Shown: positions 11,839-25,259, counted from the first letter of the stretch. The stretch: DNA of 64,000 nt from Alnus glutinosa (GCF_958979055.1 NC_084886.1:312501-376500); one strand, 5' to 3'. The notes: generated by a model from the letters alone, not told the origin. Numbers and translations: made by a program.

Positions 11839-12767
11839 GATGTATGATTCTATGAATAAAAGATAGCCTTAGATTTTAGATAGGCAGAAAGAGAAGCTTT
11901 CTGCCTTTGCCTGAATATTTCAGACTCTGTGTCACTGAAACTTATTTAAAAAAAAAAGAAAAGAAAAAGAAGAAGAGAGATTTTCTATGTAGAGAGAGAG
12001 AGTCTCTTCTCTGCTTTGTATAGATCGATGGAGTAAGTGAAATATAGAAGAGAATGATAGTAGGCCTTGTTTTCCGGCTGTTGCATGTAGGCTGTTTAAA
12101 TAAGAACTTCGAATTCGCTTAATAATACACCACGTCCTTTTACAAGACTTGCCCTTTACAACTTGACAAAGGCCATTCAAATCCCATCCCGCACAAATGA
12201 TGAGCCAACGATGAGTGTGACCAATCTCACTGGCTCACTCTTGCTACTCAATACTGATCGCCTGAGAGTGGGCCCACGATTAATCTCGGTGGGTGATATC
12301 ATTAGAGAAATCAATTAACGACAGGTTTTTTTTTTTTTTTTTTTTTTTAATTTAATTTTATGGTTCTAGCTAGCTAGCTAGCTAGCTTGAATTCCCTCTT
12401 TTAAAGACCAGATGAGAAACAGTAAACAGAAACACCACCTCTCTATGCACAATCCGTTACATTATAATTAGAATTAATATAGTCGTCATTAGTAGGGAAT
12501 GATATCTGGACCATCTGAATGGTTAATTAATTTACTACCTCCAAATAAAGAGAAATATTATTTAGTATGACCGTTTCTTTTTATATAGTACACGATCCTA
12601 CAATAACTATCCCTATTAACAATGCTTCATGACAACGATCATCTTAATATTGATCATGAGTTGATCACCTACAATACACGAGTCTACCGGAATCCACATG
12701 AGTCTAGCCATTTCTTTATATTGAACTAATTTTTAATTATAAACTCAATTTTACATATAAAGAAAAT
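11839..12767. other. Upstream region of the ERF gene
   Basis: 5' flank of the minus-strand ERF gene. It holds a GA/CT-rich leader (11990-12010), a 20-base T run near 12327-12348 and a GCTAGCTAGCTAGCTAGC repeat near 12366. No individual regulatory site can be called with confidence. A TATTTAAA-like sequence on minus near 12092-12099 is a possible TATA box. Confidence 0.4.
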
Positions 12768-13315
12768 TAGGGGTGGGCGTCGGTTCGGTAGGCGGTTAAG
12801 TCGGTTAATTCGGTCGGTTAACCGACTTTTGTCGGAATGTAGTCGTTGAATTTATTTCGGTTAAGTCGGTTAAGCGGTTAATAGACGGTCGGTTAAGCGG
12901 TTAATAGGCGGTCGGTTTAGTCGGTAAAGCGGTTAATAGGCGGTCGGTTAAGTCGGTAAGGCGGTTAATAGGCGGTCGGTTAAGTCGGTTAAATCGGTTA
13001 ACATTCGGTTAAAATGGGTACTGAAACGATGTTGTTTTGATTTTTTTAAAGGAAAAAAAAAAAAATGATCATACGTTTCGTTCTTACTAAAATGACGTCG
13101 TTTCGTTTTATGTCGGTTCGGTTAATCGGTCGAAATAGAATTCGGTTCGATTCGGTTACCGCTTAAGAGGCGGTTCGGTTCGGTTCGGCTGCCGATCCAA
13201 CTTTCGGAATAAAATTTTATACCGACTACCGAACCGAAATTAGTCGGTTAAAGTCGGTAGGCGGTTGATGGCGGTTCGGTAAGCGGTCGGTATGCGGATA
13301 ATTTGCCCACCCCTA
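12768..13315. mobile_element. Non-autonomous hAT element, copy 2
   Basis: A 548-bp sister of the element at 8758-9263. Its ends are TAGGGGTGGGC...GCCCACCCCTA, perfect 11-bp inverted repeats, flanked by the exact 8-bp duplication AAGAAAAT (12760-12767 and 13316-13323). It has the same TCGGTTCGGT/AGGCGGT-rich interior. It is longer because the GTCGGTTAAGCGGTTAATAGGCG unit is repeated several times between 12860 and 12990. Confidence 0.92.
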
Positions 13316-13662
13316 AAGAAAATGCTTGGGCTATTATAGGCTAGGGCTTATTATATATAAATATTTTTACAAACCGATATGACGGAGTTCATAATTGATT
13401 AAATGATTAAATAAAAATTTGACTTATTAATTTAATTAATTAATTAGTAGCCCTACTTTTCATACCCATTTATCACAGTCTATCACACTAGTTAACGTTA
13501 TGTGTTTTAAACAGATTCTAATCACGTCAAACACTTTGACAAAAAGGTCTAAGCCACTTATAATATATACACAATTCTTGTCAGCTGATAATTGATTAAG
13601 AGTAATGCTACTCTTCATACTAACTAACGTGACGTGTTTACGTGATTTCTTATATCATACAA

Positions 13663-13702
<40 letters not shown>

Positions 13703-13869
13703 CTTAAAACATGCATGTCATGTCAATTGGTATGAAATGAATGTAAAGAATATCATTAGTATTTATGGCTAATATATTGTCTATTTCCTCCTCTATACAA
13801 ATAAGGATAATCTTGTCCTTCGATCAGTTCCTTGGGAAGAAAGAAAAGGCGGTCAATTAAATACTAAAT

Positions 13870-14050
13870 AATGCTACATATTACTTTTGTCTCCCTCCAA
13901 AAATAATGTGGCTTTTAAAATTATCATTAAATTTGTAATAGAATGCTATTAAATTTTAATCTAATGATGATTTTAAAAGTTACGTCATTTTAATAATAAT
14001 TTTAAAAGCCACATCAATTTTGAAGGACACAAAAATAACATTTAGAATTA
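13870..14050. mobile_element. Short TIR MITE with near-perfect 9-bp TSD
   Basis: A 181-bp inverted-repeat element. The left arm has AATGCTACATATTACTTTTG then ATGTGGCTTTTAAAATT, and the right arm is its approximate complement (AATTTTAAAAGCCACAT then CAAAAATAACATT). Flanks are ATACTAAAT (13861-13869) and ATCCTAAAT (14051-14059), a 9-bp duplication with one mismatch. A related half-site surrounds the SINE near 16616-16800. Confidence 0.6.
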
Positions 14051-14059
14051 ATCCTAAAT

Positions 14060-14527
14060 CCAAGGATGTCCAATTTTCCACCCAGTGAAGTGTGTAATTA
14101 ATTATGGGCATTCTCGATCGATCATAAGCAAGTTGATCGATAGTCATGACTGGCATGTTCTCCTTGACCAACTTTCCAGTAAACTAATTTTTTAATAAAG
14201 ATAAATTTGTACTTTTGGTTAATTAGCTGCAATTATATGATGAATTTTAATTAATATAACCAAAAGTTCTCACATGCATGTGAAGAGAAAGAGAGGGTAC
14301 GCTTGAATCAGATACTAATCATGGATTGTACTAATTAATCAAATCACCAGTATAAATAATTAGCATGCACGCCTTAATTAATTAGATGAACTTCATCCAA
14401 TCCCAAAAAGGTTAGCAATAGATTAAACAGTATCATATGATTGCTAAATACATTACCTCAAATCCAACTATCATTCCCATCATCATTCAATTGTCAGTAA
14501 CCCATCATCTGATCATTACAATCTCAT

Positions 14528-14565
<38 letters not shown>

Positions 14566-16640
14566 TTAACTGACCTTACCTTATAAATCTTTATAAGATA
14601 GTTATATATACAATTAAGCTTTTGCCTTAAAAAATATATATACATATATATATACAGAAAATCCAAAATCCAAAATTTAACTTAATTTCTTTTATATTTC
14701 TCTTTAATTATGCTAATTAACCCTCTTGCACGCGTTACAAATTGTAGGAGACTGCTTTCTTTTATGTCCCTATATATATATGTGTGTAATTAATAGGATC
14801 CACTTTTTTTTGTTTTTTTTTTTTTTTGTTGACTCCCTCACGTGACATGTTTTCTTTTGTCACATGCATAGTTCCATATACCTCTTACTTTTTTGTGAAG
14901 AGTAATATATATATAAATATATAAGATTGGTTAAATGAGATTAGAGATTTCATTAATCAACCATGTGCATCCAATTTGAGCTGAATAAAAATTATAATTT
15001 AATGATATGTTCCACCATCGCTCACACCTTTTTTCATCCCAAATGTGGCTTTTTAATTCGATGCAAATGGCTTTTTCCTCTTTTATTAATAATTCGAAGG
15101 GGTGTGAAGAGTTGAACACACATCGACCTCCAAATAAGGGAAAGGCATTTTGGGATGCATGTGAGAGGGACACAAAGGCGTGCTTTTTTGAAGAAAACAA
15201 TCACTAGGAAGACCTACCTACTCAAAAAAGAATTAGTTTGAAGAAGCATTTAACATTAAGCGCCATGGACCCCAGCTTATGGCCTTTCGGTACATTAGAC
15301 TATTATTTACTTATCAAATCTTGTACGACAAACGTCTCGGTTAATGATCCCCCTATTATTCCACCTAAATCATCATAATATTTATATATATTTATATATA
15401 TCCCTCCTCTTTGAATCAAAGTTTATTGGCTTCTTCCATATTCTAACTACTTAATTTTCAAATTAAGATTATTAATTCGCAGGTCGAGTTTTAGTTAGAA
15501 TTGGATATATGCCTCAATCTTAATGAGTCCCATCTATTCCAAGCCGATCGAACCCATGAAAACAAGATGCAATGACTTGACCGAACAACGTGTTGTTAGA
15601 TTGGTTTCAAATTAATGACCATTTCAAATGCGGATTAGTCTAATGAATTGGTGAAGAAATGTATATATATATATATATAGATTGCAAATTAAATTTGGTC
15701 TTATCCGAGGTGGCTAGCAATATATATAGGTCAAAAATCTTGCGACCACTTTAGAGGAGAGGCAAATAATTTTTTTAGTGGAACGGGCACGCAAGTTGAT
15801 GCATAAGTTAAAGACGATAGACACTAAGGCACATTTGCCTTTCTATCTTATTAAGCTTTATAATATTATTAATTATTTTGACTGTCTTCCCCGATTCTTG
15901 ATTTGAGTTTTTGCCTTCTTCTCCAAAAAAAAAAAAAAAAATTAAAAAATTGAGATTTTGCCTTTATACATCTTCTTAACATTTCTCTTAAAGCACTGGC
16001 ATTAGATTCTTTAAATTTTATTCACTTTTTAAATATAGCAAAAATTCTTAAAAATTCATTCAACATACTCGCTTGGTGTTTCCTAAATCAAAAGAAGTTA
16101 TACTGTACGACATTATCTGACCTTATCCTTATTTTATTAAAAAAATGTTTTTTCTTTCCTTTTTTTTTTTTTCTCCTATCATTAATTTGAATGAATATTT
16201 AAACCGTATGTGAAGTTTATTTAAATAGAAAAGTAAAAATATTATAATTTTTTAAAATTTAAAGAATATCTAATAAAAGCCGCCACTAGTAATGTTGGTA
16301 GCATTTAAAGTGCCTTCTTAAGAAACCTTGCAATGCTATATATATTTGTTAATAAATGTTATTAACAAAAAGTGGTATCAATAAATGCTTTACATGTGGA
16401 CAGTTGGCACATTGTGAACCGTTAGATGTAAAGCATGGTTAGGATTTAACAATTTGAGAATCTCAAATGTTTAAAAAAATTTGAGGGGATCCTCTACAAA
16501 CTTGAATACTGTCATAATCAATGTGAATGTAGAGATTTGTGCTGATGCTGCACAATGTATTTAGTGTTTAGATTGTAAACAGCAATAACTATTTCTATCG
16601 GGCGGTCATAAGTAATGCTAGAAGTTCCTCTTGTGTTTAG
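14060..16640. other. Intergenic, no supported gene
   Basis: AT-rich with TA microsatellites and poly-A/T runs. A plus-strand frame at 15007-15207 is short and featureless. No gene, RNA gene or clear transposon end was found. Confidence 0.55.
14532..14561. repeat. (TA)n microsatellite
   Basis: About 30 bases of uninterrupted TA dinucleotide. Confidence 0.95.
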
Positions 16641-16752
16641 TCTCCAAAGGGTAGCTCAATTGGTTGAGGACCACGCCTCATGAAGCGGAAATCACTAGTT
16701 CGAATCCTCCCTCCCCCTCTTGTGTGAATATGTTAAAAAAAAAAAAAAAAAA
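16641..16752 (+). mobile_element. tRNA-derived SINE, copy 1
   Basis: A Pol III promoter layout: A box TAGCTCAATTGG (16652-16663) and B box GTTCGAATCC (16698-16707), about 35 bp apart. A pyrimidine-rich body follows, then an A run ending near 16752. Two relatives on minus at 33342-33440 and 34100-34210 share the AAGCGGA...TCACTAGTTCGAATC core. The flanks CTTGTGTT (before) and TTTGTGTT (after) may be a short duplication. It sits inside a MITE-like sequence. It does not fold as a real tRNA: there is no matching acceptor stem. Confidence 0.75.
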
Positions 16753-17219
16753 TCATTTTTGTGTTACTCTTGTATCCTTCTAAAAATAAGGTGACTTTTA
16801 AAATCACTCGGCGGCTATTTTCTATTTTTTTACTTTTTTTAAATAAAATAAAATGCTTTTAAATTTTTACTTTTTAAAAACACTTTCTAACTTATCAAAC
16901 GAATTTCTTCTATAAACATTACGGGCAACATTTTTCCGTGAAAAGTACTTTTTGTTTTTTATTCTTTTTAAAACTTTATTTAGTATGCTTTTGACTGATA
17001 TTTTACTTATATTTACTCATGCTGCCCAAAACCAGTTTTAGATTTTAGAGCAGCGTGAGTTATTGTTCAATAGTTACAATACACACCACGACTCTTCACA
17101 TGCGTAAATAGTGTATTCTACTTTTTAAATATAATTTACAAGCTTAAGGAGATACCATTTGATGATTTTTAACTAAAATTCATTAACGTAAAGAGAAGAT
17201 AATTCAACTAATTAATGTG

Positions 17220-17258
<39 letters not shown>

Positions 17259-19185
17259 CTCATGAGAATTGACAAGTAACCATTAAACTTGGGATAAGGT
17301 GCGAAGCTTTCAACAAGTCCATAATGAGAGTTTTTTGGTTTGAAAGAAGTAAAGGAGAAATAAACTCTCGACACTTTTGTGCAACTTTCTGCAAATTGCA
17401 TGGATAAGGGTAAAATTAAAATTTGAGTTGGTAAGACAAAAAGCAAACAAGTGTCAAAATTCAATGGGGACAAGTCTCGTTTGTAAATCCCATGAATCTC
17501 CGTTTTCAAGGAGCAGATAAAAACACAGATTAGGTGGGAATGGCGCAAGGATACAAAATATAACACAGATAATTAAGTGCAAAAGATGCCTTGGAAAGAA
17601 AGGTCTTAAGTCAAAGGAAACCTCCCCGATTACATGGAAAAGAAGGTGGAGGATTGATTTAATTATAAAGTTGATCAACGTCCCCGGTCCATCCCTCTAG
17701 ACTAATGAAGCACACGGCCGGCGGTATTGCCCTTGTTTTTCACAGCAAATTATCCCTACCAAGACACAACCATGCAGATATTGCTCGAAATAGAAAGGAA
17801 AAGTCAGAAACTTCACACCCACCCACAAACTTCAAACACCAGCCTGTACATACATTATTACTTAAACTGGAATTTCTATTAGAGTTCATATGCATGCCCT
17901 ATTATACTTTAACAGATATAATTTTCTTTTAAACTGGGTACGTTGTAGAAATTTCTTCGAATTACACAAGAAAATCAAGTTTTATAGACTAAGTTGGAAG
18001 AAATTTCCTCCGACCAGTTTGAAGGAAATCTATTTCCTCAGCATCTTTGTAGAGCTTAAAGTTTGTGCTGTACTGCTTATTTTATTTGACATTTACTGGA
18101 AGGATTAAGTAATCGAGGGAGCGCGTAAGTTTGAATGTTTTGTCGCCTTTGAAAATCATGCCCGGAAATTGAGGTTGGCTTTGGTTAATTTGCTTGGCTT
18201 TTGTTTTCATGGTGACAAATATTGTTGGTTGCACTGCACTATTTTTCACAACATTGTTAAGCAGAGAATCCAGAGGCATGATCATTGCGATCGAGCCACA
18301 CCCCCCCATATATAAATTCTGTGGTCCAAGTACACAAAGATCAACCTTGACATCCCTGTAGAAATGTGCATATACCAAAGCTAGCTAGAAGGTCGATCAG
18401 TCACATGTCATGAGCTTTGAACTTGTAACAAGTAACGGGCGCTCATCAGTGGCAGCCAAAAGTAAATACAGCATTAAAGACACAACACTAAATGGCAAGT
18501 CATGCTGCAAGTCTGCAACTATTTGAGCGTACTGCACAAAATGACAACCAGGTTTTTGGGTTTTTTTAGTCCGTGAAAAACTTGCAAAAGGTGTATGTGT
18601 GATATTGTGTGTGAGAGAAAGTGTGGTATCCACACAAGCTCTCTCTCTCTTTCTAGTTTTATGTGGATGTGAGGCGCCTAGACTGTGGGTGTGGTGTACT
18701 GGGTATCGCTCTAGTAGCGTGCTCCACCGCATGGAGAAGAAAAATTAAAACTAGTGATTCAAGAGCCAAATACCTGGAACAACTTCATCGAATCTTATTT
18801 TCGGTGCGTGAGAGGTACCGTAAACTTGCTATCACTGCTACCAAAAGTTGATATTACAAAGGAACTTTGTTTTTGATACTCAGTATGTAGATAGACCGCC
18901 AAGATCTAATAATTTGAGATTGTTTAACCTGCCTAAAGACCCAAGAAAGGAGAATACTAAACCATGAAAGGAATGGATAATAATCAGTCATTTAATGGTA
19001 GACATTGACAACAAAATCTACAAGACAAAAAATAGCTGTTCATTTCTTCAAATTTGATTTAGTTACAGAGATGCACAGGCTTCGCCTAAAGCAAAACAGT
19101 CTTAAATTTACTTAGAATTACAGAATCAAGGGCGTCAAGGAATTCTACAATACAGTTGCTTCACTACAAAGAAGGATTCGACTCA
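16753..19185. other. Intergenic, 3' side of the Nudix gene
   Basis: AT-rich DNA with a TA microsatellite. The small open frames on both strands between 17200 and 18850 lack domains and splice partners. The last few hundred bases before 19186 are likely 3' UTR of the Nudix gene. Confidence 0.5.
17223..17256. repeat. (TA)n microsatellite
   Basis: About 34 bases of TA dinucleotide. It creates a spurious Tyr-Ile-rich minus-strand frame. Confidence 0.95.
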
Positions 19186-21680
19186 TCAACCCAGTACAAT
19201 GCATTTGCAAGAATTCTCAAGGTGTTGGACACTGGAAGGCTTACCAAAGCAGCCAGGTGATGACATTTGATGCTCTTCAACAGCATCTGGAACTGGCCTT
19301 ATAGGTGGTTCCTTTGATTCTTCTTTCCTCCTGATTGCTCTTTCCTCTCCGAGAGTTGTCAAAAATCTTTCAAGAGCATCCCGCATCCAATCATAGCGGC
19401 AGAATTTGAATGCTTCCTCTGCGGTGAGCTGCAGAAGGTAAAAACAGCCAGAGTCTTCAACTGAAGTTAGATTGCTATTAGGCAAACCAAAAGACTTGTC
19501 AACATGGGACCATACAAGGAAAACCACAGAATTCATTGACATAGAATCTTTCAATTAACAATTACACATGATGCTATGCTACAAGATCATATAATTCCAA
19601 TCAATTAACCTTTATTGATTACTGACCCATTTCCTATCATAGTTAGCCTGCTCTGGCCAAGAGTCAAGCTCCTCTGTCACCTTTAATGCAAACATATAAC
19701 CTCTACAACCTCCTTCCGGGCTGCAGGTTTTCTGCCTGCTCTTGCTTTGAAACTTCCAATCTCCTATTGGGGTTTCCTGAAAATAATTGAGAAATCAGGT
19801 CGAATTAGATGTGACTCATCGAAAAAATAATCACTTTCATGTAATGAACTAAATTCATTATGATAACATGCCACATCAAAGGCACCCGCTGGCATGAATT
19901 CCGTAACAGTTACAAGCCCATACGCATATCATCAGCAAGAATATATGTGTAAGCTAGGACAAAACTCAGAGCAAGAAATTGTGTTCAATACTAGAAACAC
20001 TTGGCTCATTGTTGGGAGAGAATGTACGTACAAATATTCAAATCTAGAACACTCCTTCATAAAACCAGCTAATAAGTCATGAAAAATCAAAAGGAAAGTT
20101 ACATATGTGAATGAATCATATGATTCAAGATTATAAACGAAATAGAATAGAAACTTGTCAACAGATATTATAACTGTACAAGAATTAAATCCAAGTGTCT
20201 AGACTTTTGAGCTGCACTCTTAAATCTGACAAAGGGCACTTTCTATAATTTAACTCTGAGAAATCCAGTTTAAGCTTTAGTAATTCCTTGTTATTGGTTG
20301 CAAACTTGCATCATACATGTAAGAGGAATAGCTATCACGCCTGTACCGAGCACAGAAAAGAAACATACACCAAGTATTCCTTTCACTCCGGCTTCCTCAA
20401 AAGCCTCACGGCATGCAGCTTCACGTATAGTCTCATCATCCTCCCATCCACCCTGATAATCAAATGAAGGCATTGACATTGAACCCAAAACTTATATTTT
20501 ATACAGAACGTAACATTACAAAAATGAAAGGTGTTAAGCATCATGTGCTGAGCAAACAAAGCAGGGTTATTGATACCTTTGGGAACACAAGATCATCCCG
20601 ATTTGGTGTAGAAATCATAAGAACAAGCAATTTGTTCTCTGAACTGCCATAGCAACCCTCAACATTCTGCTCAAGCCTGTAAGGAATACAACTGTTGTTT
20701 GCACCAGACAGGTAATTAAGTATATAGAAAAAGCATTCCAATCCATGCAAGGGTAAAGTGTTGGCAGTAAGGGCGCAATGCAAAAATGAAAATAAAATAT
20801 AACTGTTGTATAGGGAGAAAAGGAAGGGGAAAATTACTGTCAATTGGGAGGATTTAACTCTAAGAGCATGCTTGTATTTTAGTAACACCAAAATGTTCAA
20901 ATTCTTTACCAGATACATTACCTTTCCCAGTGAATCATGTCATAATGAAGGCAAACTAGTGCATGAGCATGAATTTCCTAATTAGTTGTTGGCTTGTTGC
21001 ATTATGAGCTGGAAACCGAGCCACTCATTTCACCTAATTTGGCTCTCTCAGACTTAATTATGAGAGGAAGACTGCTATTGAAGCATATCTGTTAACATGG
21101 GTTCATGCATTTTGTGTTCACTAACTCTCTCAGACAAATGTATGCACCATGGAATGGAATTACTGGGTAAATGGTAAATTAAAAAAGATCAGAGTCAAGG
21201 TTTCAACGTTTATGGAACATAAACTTCCAACTGGATAGCCCATAAACCCACCTAACCAGCATTACTACAGTGGAAAAAGTGACTAATAATGGTATTATAA
21301 GTTAATTATAGTAAAAATGGAAGAAAAAAACACACGTAGCATAAAGTCAATGCTTAGGCCCAGCTCCGTCTACCACACCCTTTATCACGAGCAATGGAGA
21401 TCAAAAGAAACACTTTTATCGTCTAGAAGCATGACGCTATGCTGCCTTTGTTGAAGAAAAGACACAATTTTACCCAACCGCAATATGCTAATATGACATT
21501 AGAAGCCTTGAAGTAGTACACGACTTGTGCTCAAGTAAGAGATAAAGATAATTGACATGACAAAAGTAAAATTTTGATCGCAGCATGGAAGAGATTGAGC
21601 TTTGAAAAGTGATTGACTGACCCCGAAACAAGCCTAAGTTGATCCTCGTAGCGCTGTTTGTGTCTCCCAGTTCTCGCCAT
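19186..21680 (-). CDS. Nudix hydrolase, NUDT12/13-like (five exons)
   Basis: Exons on minus: 21622-21680, 20577-20691, 20369-20452, 19627-19776 and 19186-19428. All introns are GT-AG, and the joined 651 nt encode 216 residues. The Nudix box is complete at about residues 59-81: GGWEDDETIREAACREAFEEAGV fits G-x5-E-x7-REUxEExGU, and its glutamates bind the metal. Just before it is STPNRDDLVFPK and after it GCRGYMFALKVTEELDSWPE, as I recall for Arabidopsis NUDT12/13. These act on diadenosine polyphosphates and similar nucleotide-phosphate substrates, reportedly in mitochondria. The substrate here is inferred from family only. The start MARTGRHKQRYEDQLRLVSG matches the family start in position. 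The Lys/Glu-rich C-terminal tail after the last conserved helix varies in this family. The donor of exon 3 was chosen as GTATGT because it keeps the frame. Confidence 0.92.
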
Positions 21681-23780
21681 GATAAAATCTGCACTCTAAC
21701 GAAACAGAAGTTAAGCTCTAACACCCTGTCTCACAGTCCACGAAGCAGAGGGGCCTATGATTGGTTTGAGCAGAAGCAGAAGTCTCGTCTGCCATATAAT
21801 TAATGGTTTTGAAGAACTCAAAAGTGGAAAGCAGAGAGGCAAAAGATCAGTCAACAACGGCAACGGGAAAGGCTCGAGTCGGTGTGTCGGTGCTAGCGAA
21901 GAATTTGCTACCAAGTTCACAACAGAGGCAAAAGTTGGCTTCTTAGCTCCTTCAAGGAAACAGCTATACTTTGCATCCTCCAACAAGTGACGAGACGAGA
22001 GAGAGAGAACAAGAACAAGAATAAGACGGACTGCAGTTAGCGGGACTAATTAATGTAACCTAACGGTTGTGTAAATTAAAATTCAAAACACGACTTTGGA
22101 GGGGCTGTGTACCATTTTTTTTTAAAAAAAAATTTTAAAATTATATTTTATTACCTCGTCGATATCCTTTGGCAGTATCTGCGTGTTCATCAGTTGCAAT
22201 TTACAAAACAAACAGAAAAGGAAAGGCCTAATTTATTCCCACGTCATATGTCGGTCCTACCTGAGTTGTACATGAGACAGACTAGAGAAGACGATGGAAA
22301 CCATTTAAGTCTTGTGCTCAGAAGAAAAACAAAAAAGTAATCCATGTTAATCTTTCTTGAGTAATGCCACGTCTCTTGAATCTAACCGGTCTTATCCAAT
22401 GGGGCATTTTATGAAAGGAACACAAGTACCTAGTTTCACAAAAATTAGAATGAGCGAGGAGATTCACCTGCTTCGAAAACAACATTAGGGAGTCTCCTGG
22501 ACTCCTGGTTACAACCTTACTTTTGATTTGGAAATGTACAAAAAGAATGACAAAAGGTAGGTATGGCGGGGTCCCGATCAGCATAAATTAGGTCCAAAAA
22601 TCCAATGTTTGGAACCCAGCTCTACGCTTCCCAAGAATGGTAATGAATCGATACAAATATATTTGTGATTTCTCATTCCATTTTGAGTCCCAAAATGAAG
22701 AAGCAACACCTCAGTCCCTAGTTCCCAGTTACAACGGATTAGGATGGATGAAGATGACAACGAACGATTTCGGACACACCATCGGAACAGGGTACCCCAC
22801 TATTTTCCCAATAGACCCCATCAATAATTTGCCTGGCCACTGGCCATATACATGCCAAAAACGTTGACTCTAAGTCAACGCCCCCACCGCACAAGCTGAT
22901 CATGCTTCCTAACCATGCTTTATTGTTCACATGTTGTGCACACTTTTGTTTTGTTGTGCATGTATCACTCATGGATGATAATATAATTGAGATATGCTAT
23001 GTAATGTACTTTAGTTCCTTTCCTATTCTCTTTTTTGTAAAATAAAAAATAAAATTATTCATTGAATTTGTAATACCCAAACAAAATAGATATAATAATT
23101 AATTTTTAAAATAAAAGAATAAGAAAATACAATAGTGCGGTAATGATTAGGAGTGTACATATGGGTATATATTAATTGCCTACATCTGCTATTCGCAACT
23201 ATTCATTAATTATACAATGTCGATGCGGATACAGATATCACTTTTTAGGATATACGGGAGTGGTTAATCACCGCATTCGTAAACTTTTTATATATAATAT
23301 ATAATTTTATATATTTCTTATATATATATATTATATTTAATAAATTCACCAAAACAACGACGTTTTGGATTAGGTATAGGTTTTGTTTATTTTGGTTTTA
23401 TTGGTTGTGTTGCTTTCTCGTGTAACATTTGGGCAAAAAGAAAAAAGTAATGTGAAATTAATATATTTTCAAAAGATTAAGGCTTAAAAAAATTAAACCA
23501 AGCTCAAATACTAAAAATGGGCCTAAATTATTTTTCAAAATCGTTTAAAATATGCCCTAATAAAGATCCAAAGAAAACCCAAAATACCAATTACCTAATA
23601 TGCGGAAAGCGGATAATAACCATTATAATCATGTATATATGATTAATAAAAATATGATGCAAATGCAAATATCTAAAATGTAATTACATTTTACAAATGT
23701 AATTGCGAATATTATAAATAATCGTGGTTGTATTCGCATGTATTCCCTTGCTGATGAGAATATGATTATCTGTACCTAGC
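21681..23780. other. Intergenic, upstream of the Nudix gene
   Basis: Includes the 5' flank of the Nudix gene. Several 60-90 codon frames at 21700-22970 overlap on both strands without domains. From about 23150 to 23770 there is transposon-like sequence with repeated GCGGATA/CGGATA and inverted segments, probably another MITE, but its ends were not resolved. Confidence 0.45.
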
Positions 23781-23966
23781 TAGGGCTGACAATTTTGACA
23801 CGACCCAATAATCCAACACGAATATGACACAAAATTAGTGGGTTTGGGTCTACCTTAAACGAGTTTAGGTCATAAACGAGTCGACCCTTTTATGACCCGT
23901 TTAAAACAGTCTAGTGGGTCGGGTGGTAGGTCACCCGTGGGTGACCAGCCAGACACGATTAACTCT

Positions 23967-24009
<43 letters not shown>

Positions 24010-24849
24010 CTTTTTTTTTTAATAAAAAAAAAAAGAGGGGAAATAGAAATTGGGAATTACCGAATTAACTCTATTTAGCTGAAATTCAAACACACAATAG
24101 TTCAAACTTCAAAAATCAAAAGAATCAAAAGTGAAAAGTGAAAACCCTAACTCTTTCCCGAAATTTCCCTTTTTCCTTCAGCTGCCGTGACTGCCGCCCT
24201 TCTCTTCTTCTTCCATTTTCTTCTTCTTCAACTCCGCACAGCGCCGCACCGCCGCAGTCCCTTCTTCTTCCTCCTGCAATCCCACTGGAGTCGGCTAGAC
24301 GCCTGGACCCACCCGAGTGACCGAGTTGACACACTCTCTCTCAGTCTCTCTAGTCTCTGCCCGCCGACTACAAACTGCCGACTGCCAACGCTCTCCACTC
24401 TCCAGCCTCCCCCCGTCTCTCTGCTACTCTCTCTTTCAGTCTCTCCCTCTTCCGCCGAATTGCCATGTTGCATCTGGTATGTTAATAGTAAATAGTTGAT
24501 TAACTTGATTTCCATTTTTAATTTTTTACAACATTTTGACATGAAATGATTTGATTATTTGTAAATATTAATCTTTCTTGTAAATGCTCATGTCTTCATG
24601 ATCAAGCTTGATTCAAGCATCTCTGGTTTTTTTTTTTTTTTGGATCTCACTGATTTTGGTGCGTCTAATTCTACCTCTACTTTACTGCATCAATGATTTC
24701 TAGCAAATTCATTAAATGGGTCAAACAGGTCGTGTCGACCCGATTCGACCTATTATGTTAAACGGGTTTCACGGGTCGTGTTTGAATCTAGCTTAAACGG
24801 GTTACAGGTTTTAACAGGTCATGTCAGGTAACCCATTTTGCTAGCCCTA
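23781..24849. mobile_element. hAT element, 1.07 kb, with leader-like interior
   Basis: The ends are TAGGGCTGACAA and the complement TAGGGCTAGCAA, flanked by an 8-bp duplication with one mismatch, TACCTAGC (23773-23780) and TACCTAAC (24850-24857). Subterminal regions are full of ACGGGT/ACCCG motifs in both orientations (GACACGACCC, TAAACGGGT, CGGGTCGTGT). The middle is very different: a CT microsatellite, then about 400 bp (24120-24500) of pyrimidine-rich sequence with AAAACCCTAA, resembling a gene 5' leader, then T-rich DNA. No BED-finger or hAT transposase coding is visible, so this is an internally deleted derivative. Confidence 0.8.
23969..24006. repeat. (CT)n microsatellite
   Basis: About 38 bases of CT dinucleotide inside the hAT element. 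Confidence 0.95.
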
Positions 24850-24857
24850 TACCTAAC

Positions 24858-25259
24858 TTTAGACGTTCAAATAAATATAAGTCTCTTTCTCCTCCAATAA
24901 CGTATCTACCACCGATTTTTTCAAACACGTGAAAATGGGTGGGGCCTCAACCAGCACACTTGTAAACGTGCTATTCTCATTCAAATTTAAGCCAGATCCA
25001 CTTACACCACAATTAACAATTAAAAATGGTGGTCATTCAGTTTTGTTATTTATACCGGCGCGCGGTTTGGGCTTTTACAATGAAATTGGTAGAGAAGAGT
25101 CTGAAGAGAAGACATTTTAATTTTATAACCGGAGGCCAGAATGGAGCAGTGACGCATCAACTGCATTTTGAACAATACTTAGAATTATAAGACTTTGTCT
25201 AATCCCAAAAAGGCTCCACACCTCTTTCCACTTTTCCCATCTCCAATCCTTTTCTCTCT

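Noticed and set aside
16652-16710. A tRNA gene, from A and B boxes
   Set aside because: No matching acceptor stem or anticodon arm, and a poly(A) tail follows. It is a SINE.
18663-18851. Possible small gene or SINE with GTGATTCAAGAGCC B box-like site
   Set aside because: No A box at proper spacing, no tail, and the ORF has no known domain.
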